Below, in pieces: positions 1-4,799 of a stretch of DNA of 8,102 nucleotides. Every line of letters starts with the position of its first letter. The stretch's first letter is position 1. This stretch comes from Novosphingobium sp. (GTDB lineage Bacteria; Pseudomonadota; Alphaproteobacteria; Sphingomonadales; Sphingomonadaceae): assembly GCA_027490345.1 (NCBI GenBank), contig JAIXYF010000098.1:1-8102 (forward strand). The letters are read 5' to 3'. The notes under the pieces are model-generated. The model was not told the origin of the DNA. It was given only the letters and a program-made list of their open reading frames with translations, and made no database searches. The translations under genes and the position numbers were made by a program.

Positions 1-500
1 AGCATCGCGCGGCCCGCTGCATCCTGATCCGGGAAATAGAACGTATCGTGCATCGCGCGCGCCGGATGCGTTTCGGGCATGTTGAGCGCGGTGAAATTGT
101 GCCAGTCGTCCTCGATCTCAGGGCCGGTGGCGACGGCAAAGCCCATGTCGGCGAAGATTTCGGCCAGCTCGTCCATCACCTGGCTGACGGGGTGGACACT
201 GCCGCGAGGGAGCACGGGTGCGGGCAGCGAGAGATCGGCGGTTTCAGCCGCAAGCTTTGCCTCCAGCGCAGCGCTTTCCAGCGCGGCGCGGCGCTCGGCC
301 AGCGCGGCGGTGACCGCTTCGCGCGCGGCATGGATGCGCGGGCCGGTGCTGGTGCGTTCCTCGGGGCTCATGCCGCCCAGCGACTTGAGCAGCGCGGAGA
401 CCCAGCCCTGCTTGCCCAGTGCGGCAACGCGCAGGGCCTCGACGGCTTCGATCGTATCGGCGGCGGCAATCGCCGCGAGTGTGGTTTCAAGCTGTTCCAT
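1..500 (-). CDS. pheS: Phenylalanine--tRNA ligase alpha subunit, 5' part (gene runs off the left edge)
   Basis: The alpha subunit pairs with PheT to form the cytoplasmic alpha2-beta2 enzyme that charges tRNA-Phe with phenylalanine. The visible 166 codons cover the N-terminal coiled-coil arm (about residues 1-90, Ala/Glu/Arg-rich with the early GKQGWVS segment) and the start of the class II catalytic domain. Seen there are HPVSQVMDEL (103-112), GPEIEDDWHNF (126-136) and the motif 2 segment HPARAMHDTFYF (145-156), all close to E. coli PheS. The family is usually about 330-360 residues, so roughly half is missing to the left; pheT would be expected beyond. The start is the ATG whose product begins MEQLE. 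It has no good Shine-Dalgarno sequence but lies just 8 bases after a candidate -10 box. The gene follows an AraC-type regulator by 46 bases instead of following rplT directly. Confidence 0.96.
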   Translation of the reverse strand, partial: MEQLETTLAAIAAADTIEAVEALRVAALGKQGWVSALLKSLGGMSPEERTSTGPRIHAAREAVTAALAERRAALESAALEAKLAAETADLSLPAPVLPRGSVHPVSQVMDELAEIFADMGFAVATGPEIEDDWHNFTALNMPETHPARAMHDTFYFPDQDAAGRAM

Positions 501-508
501 CGAGCCCG

Positions 509-537
509 CCGCTAGCGCCAAACGGCGCGGAATCCAA
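509..537 (-). promoter_or_regulatory. Candidate pheS promoter, possibly giving a leaderless mRNA
   Basis: On the minus strand, TTGGAT (537-532) and TAGCGG (514-509) are separated by exactly 17 bases. Only 8 bases separate the -10 box from the pheS ATG at 500, so a start point 6-9 bases downstream would fall on or next to the start codon. The absence of a clear ribosome binding site ahead of pheS agrees with this. The spacer contains a small inverted repeat (GCGCC-N4-GGCGC). The call rests on pattern only. Confidence 0.4.
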
Positions 538-546
538 GGTGCGCGT

Positions 547-1428
547 TCAGCCGCCCTGCGGAACGTGGAGCGCCTGCACCGGCGCACCGGCCGCCGCCAT
601 GCGCGCGCGCATCACTCCGGCAAGCACCGGATGCGGCATCGCGGCATAGGCGCGCGGGCTCATCCCCATGAACCGGTGGAACTCACGCACGAACTGGGCC
701 TGATCGTGATAGTGCGAATCGATGGCACCGATCCACGTGAGCGAGGGATCGAGCATGTATTGCGAAAGGCTGCGCATGAACCGCTGGCGGCGCAGCAGCA
801 GGCTTGGTGCAAAGCCGAAATGGCGTCGGCAGACACGCTCCAGCGTGTGCGTGGGCAGTCCGGCAGCCTCGGCCATCGCGGCAACACTGGCGATTTCGGG
901 ATCGACCAGCGCCTGATGCGTGGCGCGGATGCGCGCTTCTTCGGGCACTTTGCGATCGGCAAGGGCTTCGAAATGGCGGGTGATCAGCGAAAGTTCAGCC
1001 GCTTCATCCGGGGCTGGCCCAAACAGCGATTCGACGAGCGAGCACAGCGGCGCGAAGGCTGGCTCCTTCGCAGGATCGCACAGGCGGTCAGCATAGATAT
1101 GCGCCGGGGCCGCAACAAACTTGGCCCAGCCGAGCGGGAGCAGGCCAATCCCCCAGATGCGCGAGGTGCCCGTAGTGAAGCGCACTGTGGTGCTGGTGGG
1201 CCCGGTGACGATGCCGCCGAGATCGCCGATCGGCGATACTTCACGGATTTCGGAGACAGGCAGGGTTCCGCTGATGATGCGCAGATTGGCCCATTCAGGG
1301 TGGAGATGATCGGTTACCCGGCCATCGGCGCCGGCATCGATTTCGGTAATGTAGAACGTGGTGAAAAAGGGCCGCAAAGCCGCTGGCGGCTGATGGAATC
1401 GTACCCGCACGGTACTGTTACCGCTCAA
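547..1428 (-). CDS. AraC-family transcriptional regulator (copy 1)
   Basis: This is a predicted DNA-binding regulator of 293 residues whose ligand and targets are unknown. The C-terminal half (about 175-262) is an AraC-type double helix-turn-helix. Seen are the first helix pair around AAMAEAAGLPTHTLERVCRRHFG, read in two pieces at 183-194 and 195-205, then a second HTH with the family signature YHDQAQFVREFHRFMGMSPRAY (240-261). The N-terminal 165 residues look like the beta-rich sensor domain common in sphingomonad AraC proteins of this type (FYITEIDAG at 25-33, GPTSTTVRF at 76-84). The start chosen is TTG at 1428, because AGGGG lies 7 bases upstream; a GTG seven codons in is the alternative. 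It sits between rplT and pheS on the same strand and is paralogous to the regulator at 5757-6749. Nothing in the sequence says it controls pheS. Confidence 0.9.
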   Translation of the reverse strand: MSGNSTVRVRFHQPPAALRPFFTTFYITEIDAGADGRVTDHLHPEWANLRIISGTLPVSEIREVSPIGDLGGIVTGPTSTTVRFTTGTSRIWGIGLLPLGWAKFVAAPAHIYADRLCDPAKEPAFAPLCSLVESLFGPAPDEAAELSLITRHFEALADRKVPEEARIRATHQALVDPEIASVAAMAEAAGLPTHTLERVCRRHFGFAPSLLLRRQRFMRSLSQYMLDPSLTWIGAIDSHYHDQAQFVREFHRFMGMSPRAYAAMPHPVLAGVMRARMAAAGAPVQALHVPQGG

Positions 1429-1460
1429 TGTTGCGCCCCTTTGTTTTACCCTTGGTGAAG

Positions 1461-1489
1461 AGCATAGCCTTTAGGGGGAGTGACGGGAA
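1461..1489 (-). promoter_or_regulatory. Possible promoter of the AraC-type regulator
   Basis: On the minus strand TTCCCG (1489-1484) and TATGCT (1466-1461) are 17 bases apart, about 33 bases before the TTG start. The -10 box is identical to the one proposed for metA, but the -35 box is poor. It lies downstream of the rplT terminator, where a separate promoter is expected. Confidence 0.3.
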
Positions 1490-1504
1490 GTTACCAAAAC
1501 GGAC

Positions 1505-1539
1505 AAAAGGGCACCGGTCCTGCGACCGATGCCCTTTTT
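1505..1539 (-). terminator. Intrinsic terminator of the rpmI-rplT transcript
   Basis: An inverted repeat forms a 15-bp stem with a 4-base loop, flanked by A and T runs, 89 bases after the rplT stop. Read as minus-strand RNA (AAAAGGGCAUCGGUC, loop GCAG, GACCGGUGCCCUUUU) every position pairs, with one U-G wobble. Read as plus-strand RNA the same position is a C-A mismatch. This asymmetry argues that the element evolved to stop the minus-strand rplT transcript, although the plus strand also has a T-rich tail (1535-1544). Confidence 0.85.
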
Positions 1540-1627
1540 GTTTTCAGCTGCGTTTCGGGAAATTCCGGCCCGTATCGCCCACCAGATTGGAGCGTAACGG
1601 AAACAAGATCCCGAACTGCGCTTTAGC

Positions 1628-1987
1628 TTAGTTGGCGAGCGCCTGCTTGGCCTGCGCTATGATGGCAGTGAACACACCGCCTTCATTCATCGCGAGATCG
1701 GCCATGGCCTTGCGGTCCAATTCGATCCCGGCCAGCTTGGTGCCGTGGATGAACTGCGAATACGTCAGGCCCTCGGCGCGGACGGCAGCGTTGATGCGCT
1801 GGATCCACAGACCGCGGAATTCCCGCTTCTTGATCTTGCGATCGCGGTACGCGTACTGACCGGCCTTTTCGACGGCCTGGCGGGCAACGCGGATGGTGTT
1901 CTTGCGGCGGCCCCGATAGCCCTTGGCCTGTTCGAGAATGCGCTTGTGCTTGGCGCGGGTGGTAACACCCCGTTTGATGCGGCTCAT
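1628..1987 (-). CDS. rplT: 50S ribosomal protein L20 (bL20)
   Basis: bL20 is a primary binder of 23S rRNA needed early in large-subunit assembly; in several bacteria it also represses its own mRNA. The 119-residue product has the usual length and sequence. An Arg/Lys-rich N-terminal extension starts SRIKRGVTTRAKHKRIL (2-18) and continues through KGYRGRRKNTIRVARQAV (22-39). A compact C-terminal domain follows, with RDRKIKKREFRGLWIQRINAA (48-68) and the segment around LAGIELDRKAMADLA (85-99). The ATG at 1987 is 13 bases after the rpmI stop, and the GAGGAG ribosome binding site overlaps that stop (TGAGGAG), so translation of the two is probably coupled. A strong hairpin terminator follows, and pheS is not in the same transcription unit. 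Confidence 0.98.
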   Translation of the reverse strand: MSRIKRGVTTRAKHKRILEQAKGYRGRRKNTIRVARQAVEKAGQYAYRDRKIKKREFRGLWIQRINAAVRAEGLTYSQFIHGTKLAGIELDRKAMADLAMNEGGVFTAIIAQAKQALAN

Positions 1988-2000
1988 GGTCTAACGCTCC

Positions 2001-2204
2001 TCAGTTCAGCCCGTAGGGCGCCCACTTTTTGATCACCTTCGCATCCGCGTCGGAGATCACGTCCATGCCGCGGTTCTGGCGGATGTACTTGGCGTTATGG
2101 CTGATCAGGCGGTGGCGCTTGCCGGCCACGCCGTGCTTGACCTTGCCGGATGCGGTGATCTTGAAGCGCTTCTTCACACCGCTCTTGGTCTTGAGCTTGG
2201 GCAT
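2001..2204 (-). CDS. rpmI: 50S ribosomal protein L35 (bL35)
   Basis: bL35 is a small basic protein of the large ribosomal subunit. The 67-residue product matches the family over its full length: MPKLKTKSGVKKRFKITASG at the N terminus, then KHGVAGKRHRLISHNAKYIRQ (24-44) and a C terminus ending KKWAPYGLN. The ATG at 2204 follows a good Shine-Dalgarno AAGGAGA about 5 bases upstream; the reading frame is open further upstream, but nothing there resembles bL35. It is the first gene of the rpmI-rplT pair. No infC is seen upstream, where many bacteria have it: metA ends 134 bases before this gene. Confidence 0.97.
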   Translation of the reverse strand: MPKLKTKSGVKKRFKITASGKVKHGVAGKRHRLISHNAKYIRQNRGMDVISDADAKVIKKWAPYGLN

Positions 2205-2231
2205 TTTGGTCTCCTTGGTTAGAGCGCGTCC

Positions 2232-2267
2232 GACTCGCCGTGGCAGCCCTGCATGGCCAGGCGAGTC
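2232..2267 (-). promoter_or_regulatory. Hairpin in the rpmI-rplT mRNA leader (candidate ribosomal-protein autoregulatory element)
   Basis: In the minus-strand RNA, GACUCGCC pairs with GGCGAGUC (2267-2260 with 2239-2232). The stem extends inward by UGGC/GCCA after a single bulged C at 2240, giving a 12-bp bulged stem with an 11-base loop. It lies between the proposed promoter and the rpmI ribosome binding site. There is no U run after it, so it is not an intrinsic terminator of metA. A role in feedback control by bL20 or bL35 is inference. Confidence 0.5.
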
Positions 2268-2296
2268 ATCGATGTCGCACCCGATGAAGTGGGGGC

Positions 2297-2324
2297 GCTT
2301 ATGCGCGCAGCGGGAAAAAGGCAA
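2297..2324 (-). promoter_or_regulatory. Promoter of rpmI-rplT
   Basis: On the minus strand TTGCCT (2324-2319) is followed by CATAAGCG (2303-2296), with a 15-17 base spacer depending on the exact -10 frame. It starts 14 bases after the metA stop. The pattern of TTGCCTTTTT, a GC-rich spacer and CATAAG is what I would expect of a strong alphaproteobacterial housekeeping promoter. It implies a leader of about 85 bases. Confidence 0.6.
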
Positions 2325-2338
2325 GCGTTCAGCTTGGG

Positions 2339-3244
2339 TCACGCGCCGATATCGGCAGATTCGAACGGTGTCGTCTGGTAGGTTTCGTTGATCCAGTTGC
2401 CAAACAACAGATGCCCGTGCCCGCGCCAGGTGTTGGTGGGGCTGGCGGCCGGATCGTCACCGGGGAAGTAGTGCGCCGGAAGCGTGCGGCCCTCATCACG
2501 GGCATATTCGCCCGCAAGCGTCAGCGTATCGTATTCGAGATGATTGAGCATGTGGACCGCGCGGCGGGCCGGGTCGTCGACAAGGCAGAGCCCGGTTTCC
2601 GCGCTTTCGGCCAGCACGGCCAGGCCGCTGCCAGGCGGGAGATCCGCGCTGCGCACTTCGCTCCAGCGGGAGACCGGCACATCGAACCGGTCTGGCAGAC
2701 CGCGCATCCACGGACTGGCCGGGGCACAGTTCACATGGCTGAATATGCCGGCCGCCTTCGCCGCCAGGGCATGCTTGGACACGCCGTGAAAATGATGGAG
2801 CGCCGCCATGCCCCCCCAGCACAGCGTGAGAGTGCGGTGAACATGGCTTTGCGACCAATCGAGAATGCGGCGCAGTTCGTCCCAGTAGGTCACGTCCTCG
2901 AAAGCGATCTGTTCCACCGGCGCCCCGGTGATGATGAGGCCATCGTATTTTTCCGCGCGGATATCCTCCCACGGCCGATAGAATGCGGTGATATGGCCCG
3001 CCGAGGTGGTCTTGCTGACATGATCGGAAATGCGCACGAGATCGAGTTCGATCTGCAGCGGCGTGGCGCCCAGCAGACGCGCGATCTGGGTCTCGGTCGT
3101 GATCTTGTCGGGCATCAGATTGAGCAAGGCGACGCGCAAGGGGCGGATATCCTGCCGCGCGGCTTCCGTTTCGCTCATCACGATCACACCCTCGGCCTCA
3201 AGCGTGCGGCGGGCGGGAAGATTGTCGGCAATGCGGATAGGCAC
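2339..3244 (-). CDS. metA: Homoserine O-acyltransferase (MetA family), predicted to use acetyl-CoA
   Basis: This cytoplasmic enzyme activates homoserine by O-acylation, the committed step of methionine synthesis. The 301-residue product is collinear with MetA (MPIRIADNLPARR start, LLNLMPDK at 40-47). The catalytic residues fall at the same numbers as in characterised MetA proteins: Cys142 in TLCWGG, with His235 and Glu237 in NHLEYD. Residue 111, in TGAPVEQ, is Glu. In published work on this family Glu111 marks acetyl-CoA users and Gly111 succinyl-CoA users (E. coli type), so O-acetylhomoserine is the predicted product. The start is GTG at 3244, with GAAGGG 9 bases upstream and a product starting like the family; the open frame extends further but through the riboswitch. 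A G7 run follows the Cys142 codon. Expression is probably controlled by the upstream SAM riboswitch. Confidence 0.95.
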   Translation of the reverse strand: MPIRIADNLPARRTLEAEGVIVMSETEAARQDIRPLRVALLNLMPDKITTETQIARLLGATPLQIELDLVRISDHVSKTTSAGHITAFYRPWEDIRAEKYDGLIITGAPVEQIAFEDVTYWDELRRILDWSQSHVHRTLTLCWGGMAALHHFHGVSKHALAAKAAGIFSHVNCAPASPWMRGLPDRFDVPVSRWSEVRSADLPPGSGLAVLAESAETGLCLVDDPARRAVHMLNHLEYDTLTLAGEYARDEGRTLPAHYFPGDDPAASPTNTWRGHGHLLFGNWINETYQTTPFESADIGA

Positions 3245-3315
3245 GTGTCGTAACCCTTCGTTAAACCGGGGTGACGACGCCTGCAGCCTTGTTCCGTTTG
3301 ATTGCCGGACCGGCC

Positions 3316-3398
3316 ACATCCCTTTGCGTTGCAAAGGCGCCACCTTGCCCGGAAACCGGCAGGTTGGCGTCGGGGCGCCAGACCCCAACTCTTGATGC
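3316..3398 (-). promoter_or_regulatory. SAM riboswitch of the SAM-I clan (possibly the SAM-I/IV variant) controlling metA
   Basis: Read as minus-strand RNA, the element carries the conserved core of SAM-I-type aptamers in order: AUCAAGAG (3396-3389), GCCAACC (3368-3362; SAM-I has GGCAACC) and AAGGUGGC (3346-3339; SAM-I has AAGGUGCC). Supporting helices are P1 GCAUC/GAUGU (3398-3394 with 3320-3316), P2 GUUGGGG/CCCCGAC (3389-3383 with 3375-3369), P3 UGCC/GGCA (3361-3358 with 3349-3346), and P4, a 7-bp hairpin CCUUUGC-AAC-GCAAAGG (3337-3321). The P2 loop GGCG could pair with CGCC at 3339-3336 as the pseudoknot. No U-run terminator lies between the aptamer and the GTG 71 bases on, so control is probably translational; ACCC at about 3270 can pair with the GGGU of the ribosome binding site. 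When SAM is plentiful metA should be off. The exact subclass is uncertain. Confidence 0.8.
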
Positions 3399-3405
3399 TA
3401 TACCC

Positions 3406-3434
3406 AGCATAGGCGGGAAGGCGCTGAAATGCAA
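3406..3434 (-). promoter_or_regulatory. Promoter of the SAM riboswitch-metA transcript
   Basis: On the minus strand TTGCAT (3434-3429) and TATGCT (3411-3406) are 17 bases apart. A start point 6-7 bases after the -10 box would be at about 3399, one base before the first base of the aptamer's P1 helix. That agreement between two independent signals supports both. Confidence 0.6.
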
Positions 3435-3474
3435 CGCCAGAGCCAGAAACAGCCATGCGCAGTTCCTGCTTGCT

Positions 3475-3493
3475 ATTGCAAATGCCTCGCATT
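3475..3493 (+). promoter_or_regulatory. Fur-like operator ahead of bfd
   Basis: The 19-base stretch ATTGCAAATGCCTCGCATT matches 14 of 18 fixed positions of a Fur-type inverted repeat AATGCGAATnATTCGCATT (working consensus from memory). It lies 35 bases before the bfd ATG. A weak promoter pair, TTGCTA at 3470-3475 and TAAACG at 3493-3498, brackets it, so a bound repressor would block transcription. In E. coli bfd is repressed by Fur and induced when iron is short. The right half is clearly the better half. Confidence 0.45.
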
Positions 3494-3528
3494 AAACGGG
3501 CAGCAGACAAGCCGAGGATTCGTTCCCG

Positions 3529-3705
3529 ATGTATATCTGCATCTGCAATGCCATCCGCGAAAAGGATCTGCGCCGCATCGCTTGCGAAGACGGCGGCGAT
3601 GCCGAAACGCTCTATGCCCGGCTGGGCTTTGCTCCGCAGTGCCGTCAGTGCCTTGAAGAGGCCGCGCAGATCGTGGCCGAGGCACGCGCCTGCCAATCCG
3701 CCTGA
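3529..3705 (+). CDS. bfd: Bacterioferritin-associated ferredoxin (Bfd), 2Fe-2S protein
   Basis: Bfd is a small cytoplasmic 2Fe-2S protein that docks on bacterioferritin and passes electrons to the stored ferric core, releasing iron as Fe(II). The 58-residue product starts MYICICNAIREKDLR. It has the four cluster ligands in the family arrangement: Cys4-x-Cys6 and Cys38-x2-Cys41 (the latter in APQCRQCLEEA), with a helical segment between and after. Length is close to the roughly 64 residues of E. coli Bfd. Two extra cysteines (19 and 55) are not family ligands. The ATG at 3529 is preceded by GAGG about 11 bases upstream. It lies 99 bases before bfr on the same strand and is transcribed divergently from metA. 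A Fur-like site precedes it, suggesting induction on iron limitation. Confidence 0.93.
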   Translation: MYICICNAIREKDLRRIACEDGGDAETLYARLGFAPQCRQCLEEAAQIVAEARACQSA

Positions 3706-3751
3706 TCAAACCCAAGATCAAACCACTGACCAAAACCGAAGCCGCATTGAC

Positions 3752-3780
3752 TTGCGCCCTGACCGGGCCAACCCTAGTCT
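3752..3780 (+). promoter_or_regulatory. Candidate bfr promoter
   Basis: TTGCGC (3752-3757) and TAGTCT (3775-3780) are 17 bases apart in the 99-base gap between bfd and bfr. The implied start at about 3787 leaves a short leader carrying the GAGGAG ribosome binding site (3792-3797). A separate promoter would let bfr be made when bfd is repressed, which fits their opposite jobs. An overlapping TTGACT at 3747 is better as a -35 box but is spaced 22 bases from TAGTCT. Confidence 0.42.
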
Positions 3781-3804
3781 TGCCGCATAGCGAGGAGACA
3801 CGAC

Positions 3805-4284
3805 ATGAAGGGTGATGCCAAGGTCATCGAATTCCTCAACAAGGCCCTGCTCAACGAGCTGACGGCGATCAACCAGTATTGGCTGCATTACCGCATGCTG
3901 GCCAACTGGGGCCTCAAGAAGCTGGCCGAATATGAGCGGCACGAATCGATCGACGAGATGAAGCACGCCGACCGACTGGCGGACCGCATCCTGTTCCTTG
4001 ACGGGCTGCCCAATTTTCAGGCAATCGGCAAGCTGCGCATCGGCGAGGACGTCGAGGACGTGCTCAAGGCCGATCTGGCGCTGGAGCATGATGCCATCCC
4101 GCTGCTGAAGGATGCGATTGCCCACTGCGAGAGCGTGCGCGATTTCGTCAGCCGCGATCTGTTTGCCGATATCCTCGCCAACGAGGAAGAGCATGTCGAT
4201 GTGCTGGAAACACAGTTCGAGATGATCGCGCGGATGGGCCTTGCCAACTACATCCAGCTCAACAGCGAGGCTTCGGAAGCCTGA
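3805..4284 (+). CDS. bfr: Bacterioferritin, iron-storage protein
   Basis: Bacterioferritin forms a 24-subunit cytoplasmic shell that oxidises Fe(II) at a di-iron ferroxidase site and stores it as a ferric mineral; haem bound between subunits helps release it. The 159-residue product is full length and has every ligand at its standard position: Glu18, Glu51, His54, Glu94, Glu127 and His130 for the di-iron centre, and Met52 for haem (segment ESIDEMKHADR, 47-57). The four-helix bundle plus short fifth helix (to about 152) is complete; the tail is Ser/Glu/Ala-rich. The ATG at 3805 has GAGGAG 7 bases upstream. It follows bfd, its redox partner. The last codons and stop contain a compact palindrome, AGGCTTCGGAAGCCT (4268-4282), which may shape the mRNA end, but there is no U run after it. 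Confidence 0.97.
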   Translation: MKGDAKVIEFLNKALLNELTAINQYWLHYRMLANWGLKKLAEYERHESIDEMKHADRLADRILFLDGLPNFQAIGKLRIGEDVEDVLKADLALEHDAIPLLKDAIAHCESVRDFVSRDLFADILANEEEHVDVLETQFEMIARMGLANYIQLNSEASEA

Positions 4285-4312
4285 TCGAACCCCTGAGCGA
4301 ACTGGAGGCTAC

Positions 4313-4361
4313 GCTGACCGCCACCGGATTGCAGGGACGAAAGGCGATTCAGCCGGTCAGC
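4313..4361. repeat. 8-bp inverted repeat at the convergent bfr / cyclotransferase gene ends
   Basis: GCTGACCG (4313-4320) and CGGTCAGC (4354-4361) are perfect inverted copies 33 bases apart. They straddle the stop codon of the minus-strand cyclotransferase-like gene (4349-4351) and most of the 64-base gap to bfr. With no T run on either strand it is not a classical terminator. It could be a Rho-assisted stop or a chance match. Confidence 0.3.
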
Positions 4362-4795
4362 ACAGCCAATCCGCGCGCGGTCGCATAGGCCGCAAAATCA
4401 CCGCCGGGCACCGCTTGCAGGCCCAGCGGCGCGCGCCGATTGGGAAAATAGGCTGCAGCGCACAGCGGGCCGCTGCGTGTGTGGACCACACAGTTCACCC
4501 GCCGGTATTCGCCGCGTGCCGGGCGGCGCGGATCGCAATATTCCCAGGCATCGAAGGCCGCCAGAACGGTGCGCGGGATCGGCCGCAATCCGCCATAAAC
4601 CCAGCCCTGAACCCGCCCGGCGCCGGGCAGCAGCACCGGATAGTGCCCCATGGGATCGCGCCGGAGAAACAGCGCGCCGCGCAGCCAGCCGCGTCTGGGC
4701 CGCCCGCCAAGGCGCGGCAGGAGTGTCTGCGTCAGGCTGTTGGCCTGTTCATGCGTGAGCGTGCCATAAAAGAACAGGCGGCGCGGCTGCATCAT
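4349..4795 (-). CDS. Gamma-glutamylcyclotransferase-fold protein (GGCT/AIG2-like)
   Basis: This 148-residue protein belongs to the small GGCT/AIG2 fold. Members include enzymes that cyclise gamma-glutamyl groups to 5-oxoproline, but many bacterial ones are unassigned. Seen are the N-terminal glycine loop FFYGTL (8-13), the YPVLLPG strand (52-58), VQGWVYGGL (62-70), and FDAWEYCDP (81-89) followed by GEYRR (95-99). Glu85 sits where the family has its catalytic acid. In most members the acid is followed by Gly or Gly-Tyr rather than Tyr-Cys, so activity is uncertain. The chosen ATG (4795) lies 4 bases after the stop of the upstream phosphatase gene, so the two are probably one operon with coupled translation; a second ATG follows at once. 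There is no clear ribosome binding site of its own. Substrate is unknown. Confidence 0.8.
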   Translation of the reverse strand: MMQPRRLFFYGTLTHEQANSLTQTLLPRLGGRPRRGWLRGALFLRRDPMGHYPVLLPGAGRVQGWVYGGLRPIPRTVLAAFDAWEYCDPRRPARGEYRRVNCVVHTRSGPLCAAAYFPNRRAPLGLQAVPGGDFAAYATARGLAVLTG

Positions 4796-4799
4796 GAGA

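Noticed and set aside
79..1458. 459-codon open frame on the plus strand
   Set aside because: It lies antisense to pheS and the AraC-type gene, has low-complexity Ala/Ser/Arg composition and resembles no protein; a high-GC shadow frame.
2411..3253. 280-codon open frame on the plus strand
   Set aside because: Exact antisense of metA, whose catalytic residues are all in register; the plus frame shows no recognisable domain.
3245..3388. Extended N terminus of metA from an ATG at 3388
   Set aside because: That stretch is the SAM aptamer and leader; the family N terminus MPIRI starts exactly at GTG 3244.
4268..4282. AGGCTTCGGAAGCCT palindrome as a bfr terminator
   Set aside because: It lies in the last codons and stop of bfr and is followed by GATCGAACCCC with no T run; kept only as a note under bfr.
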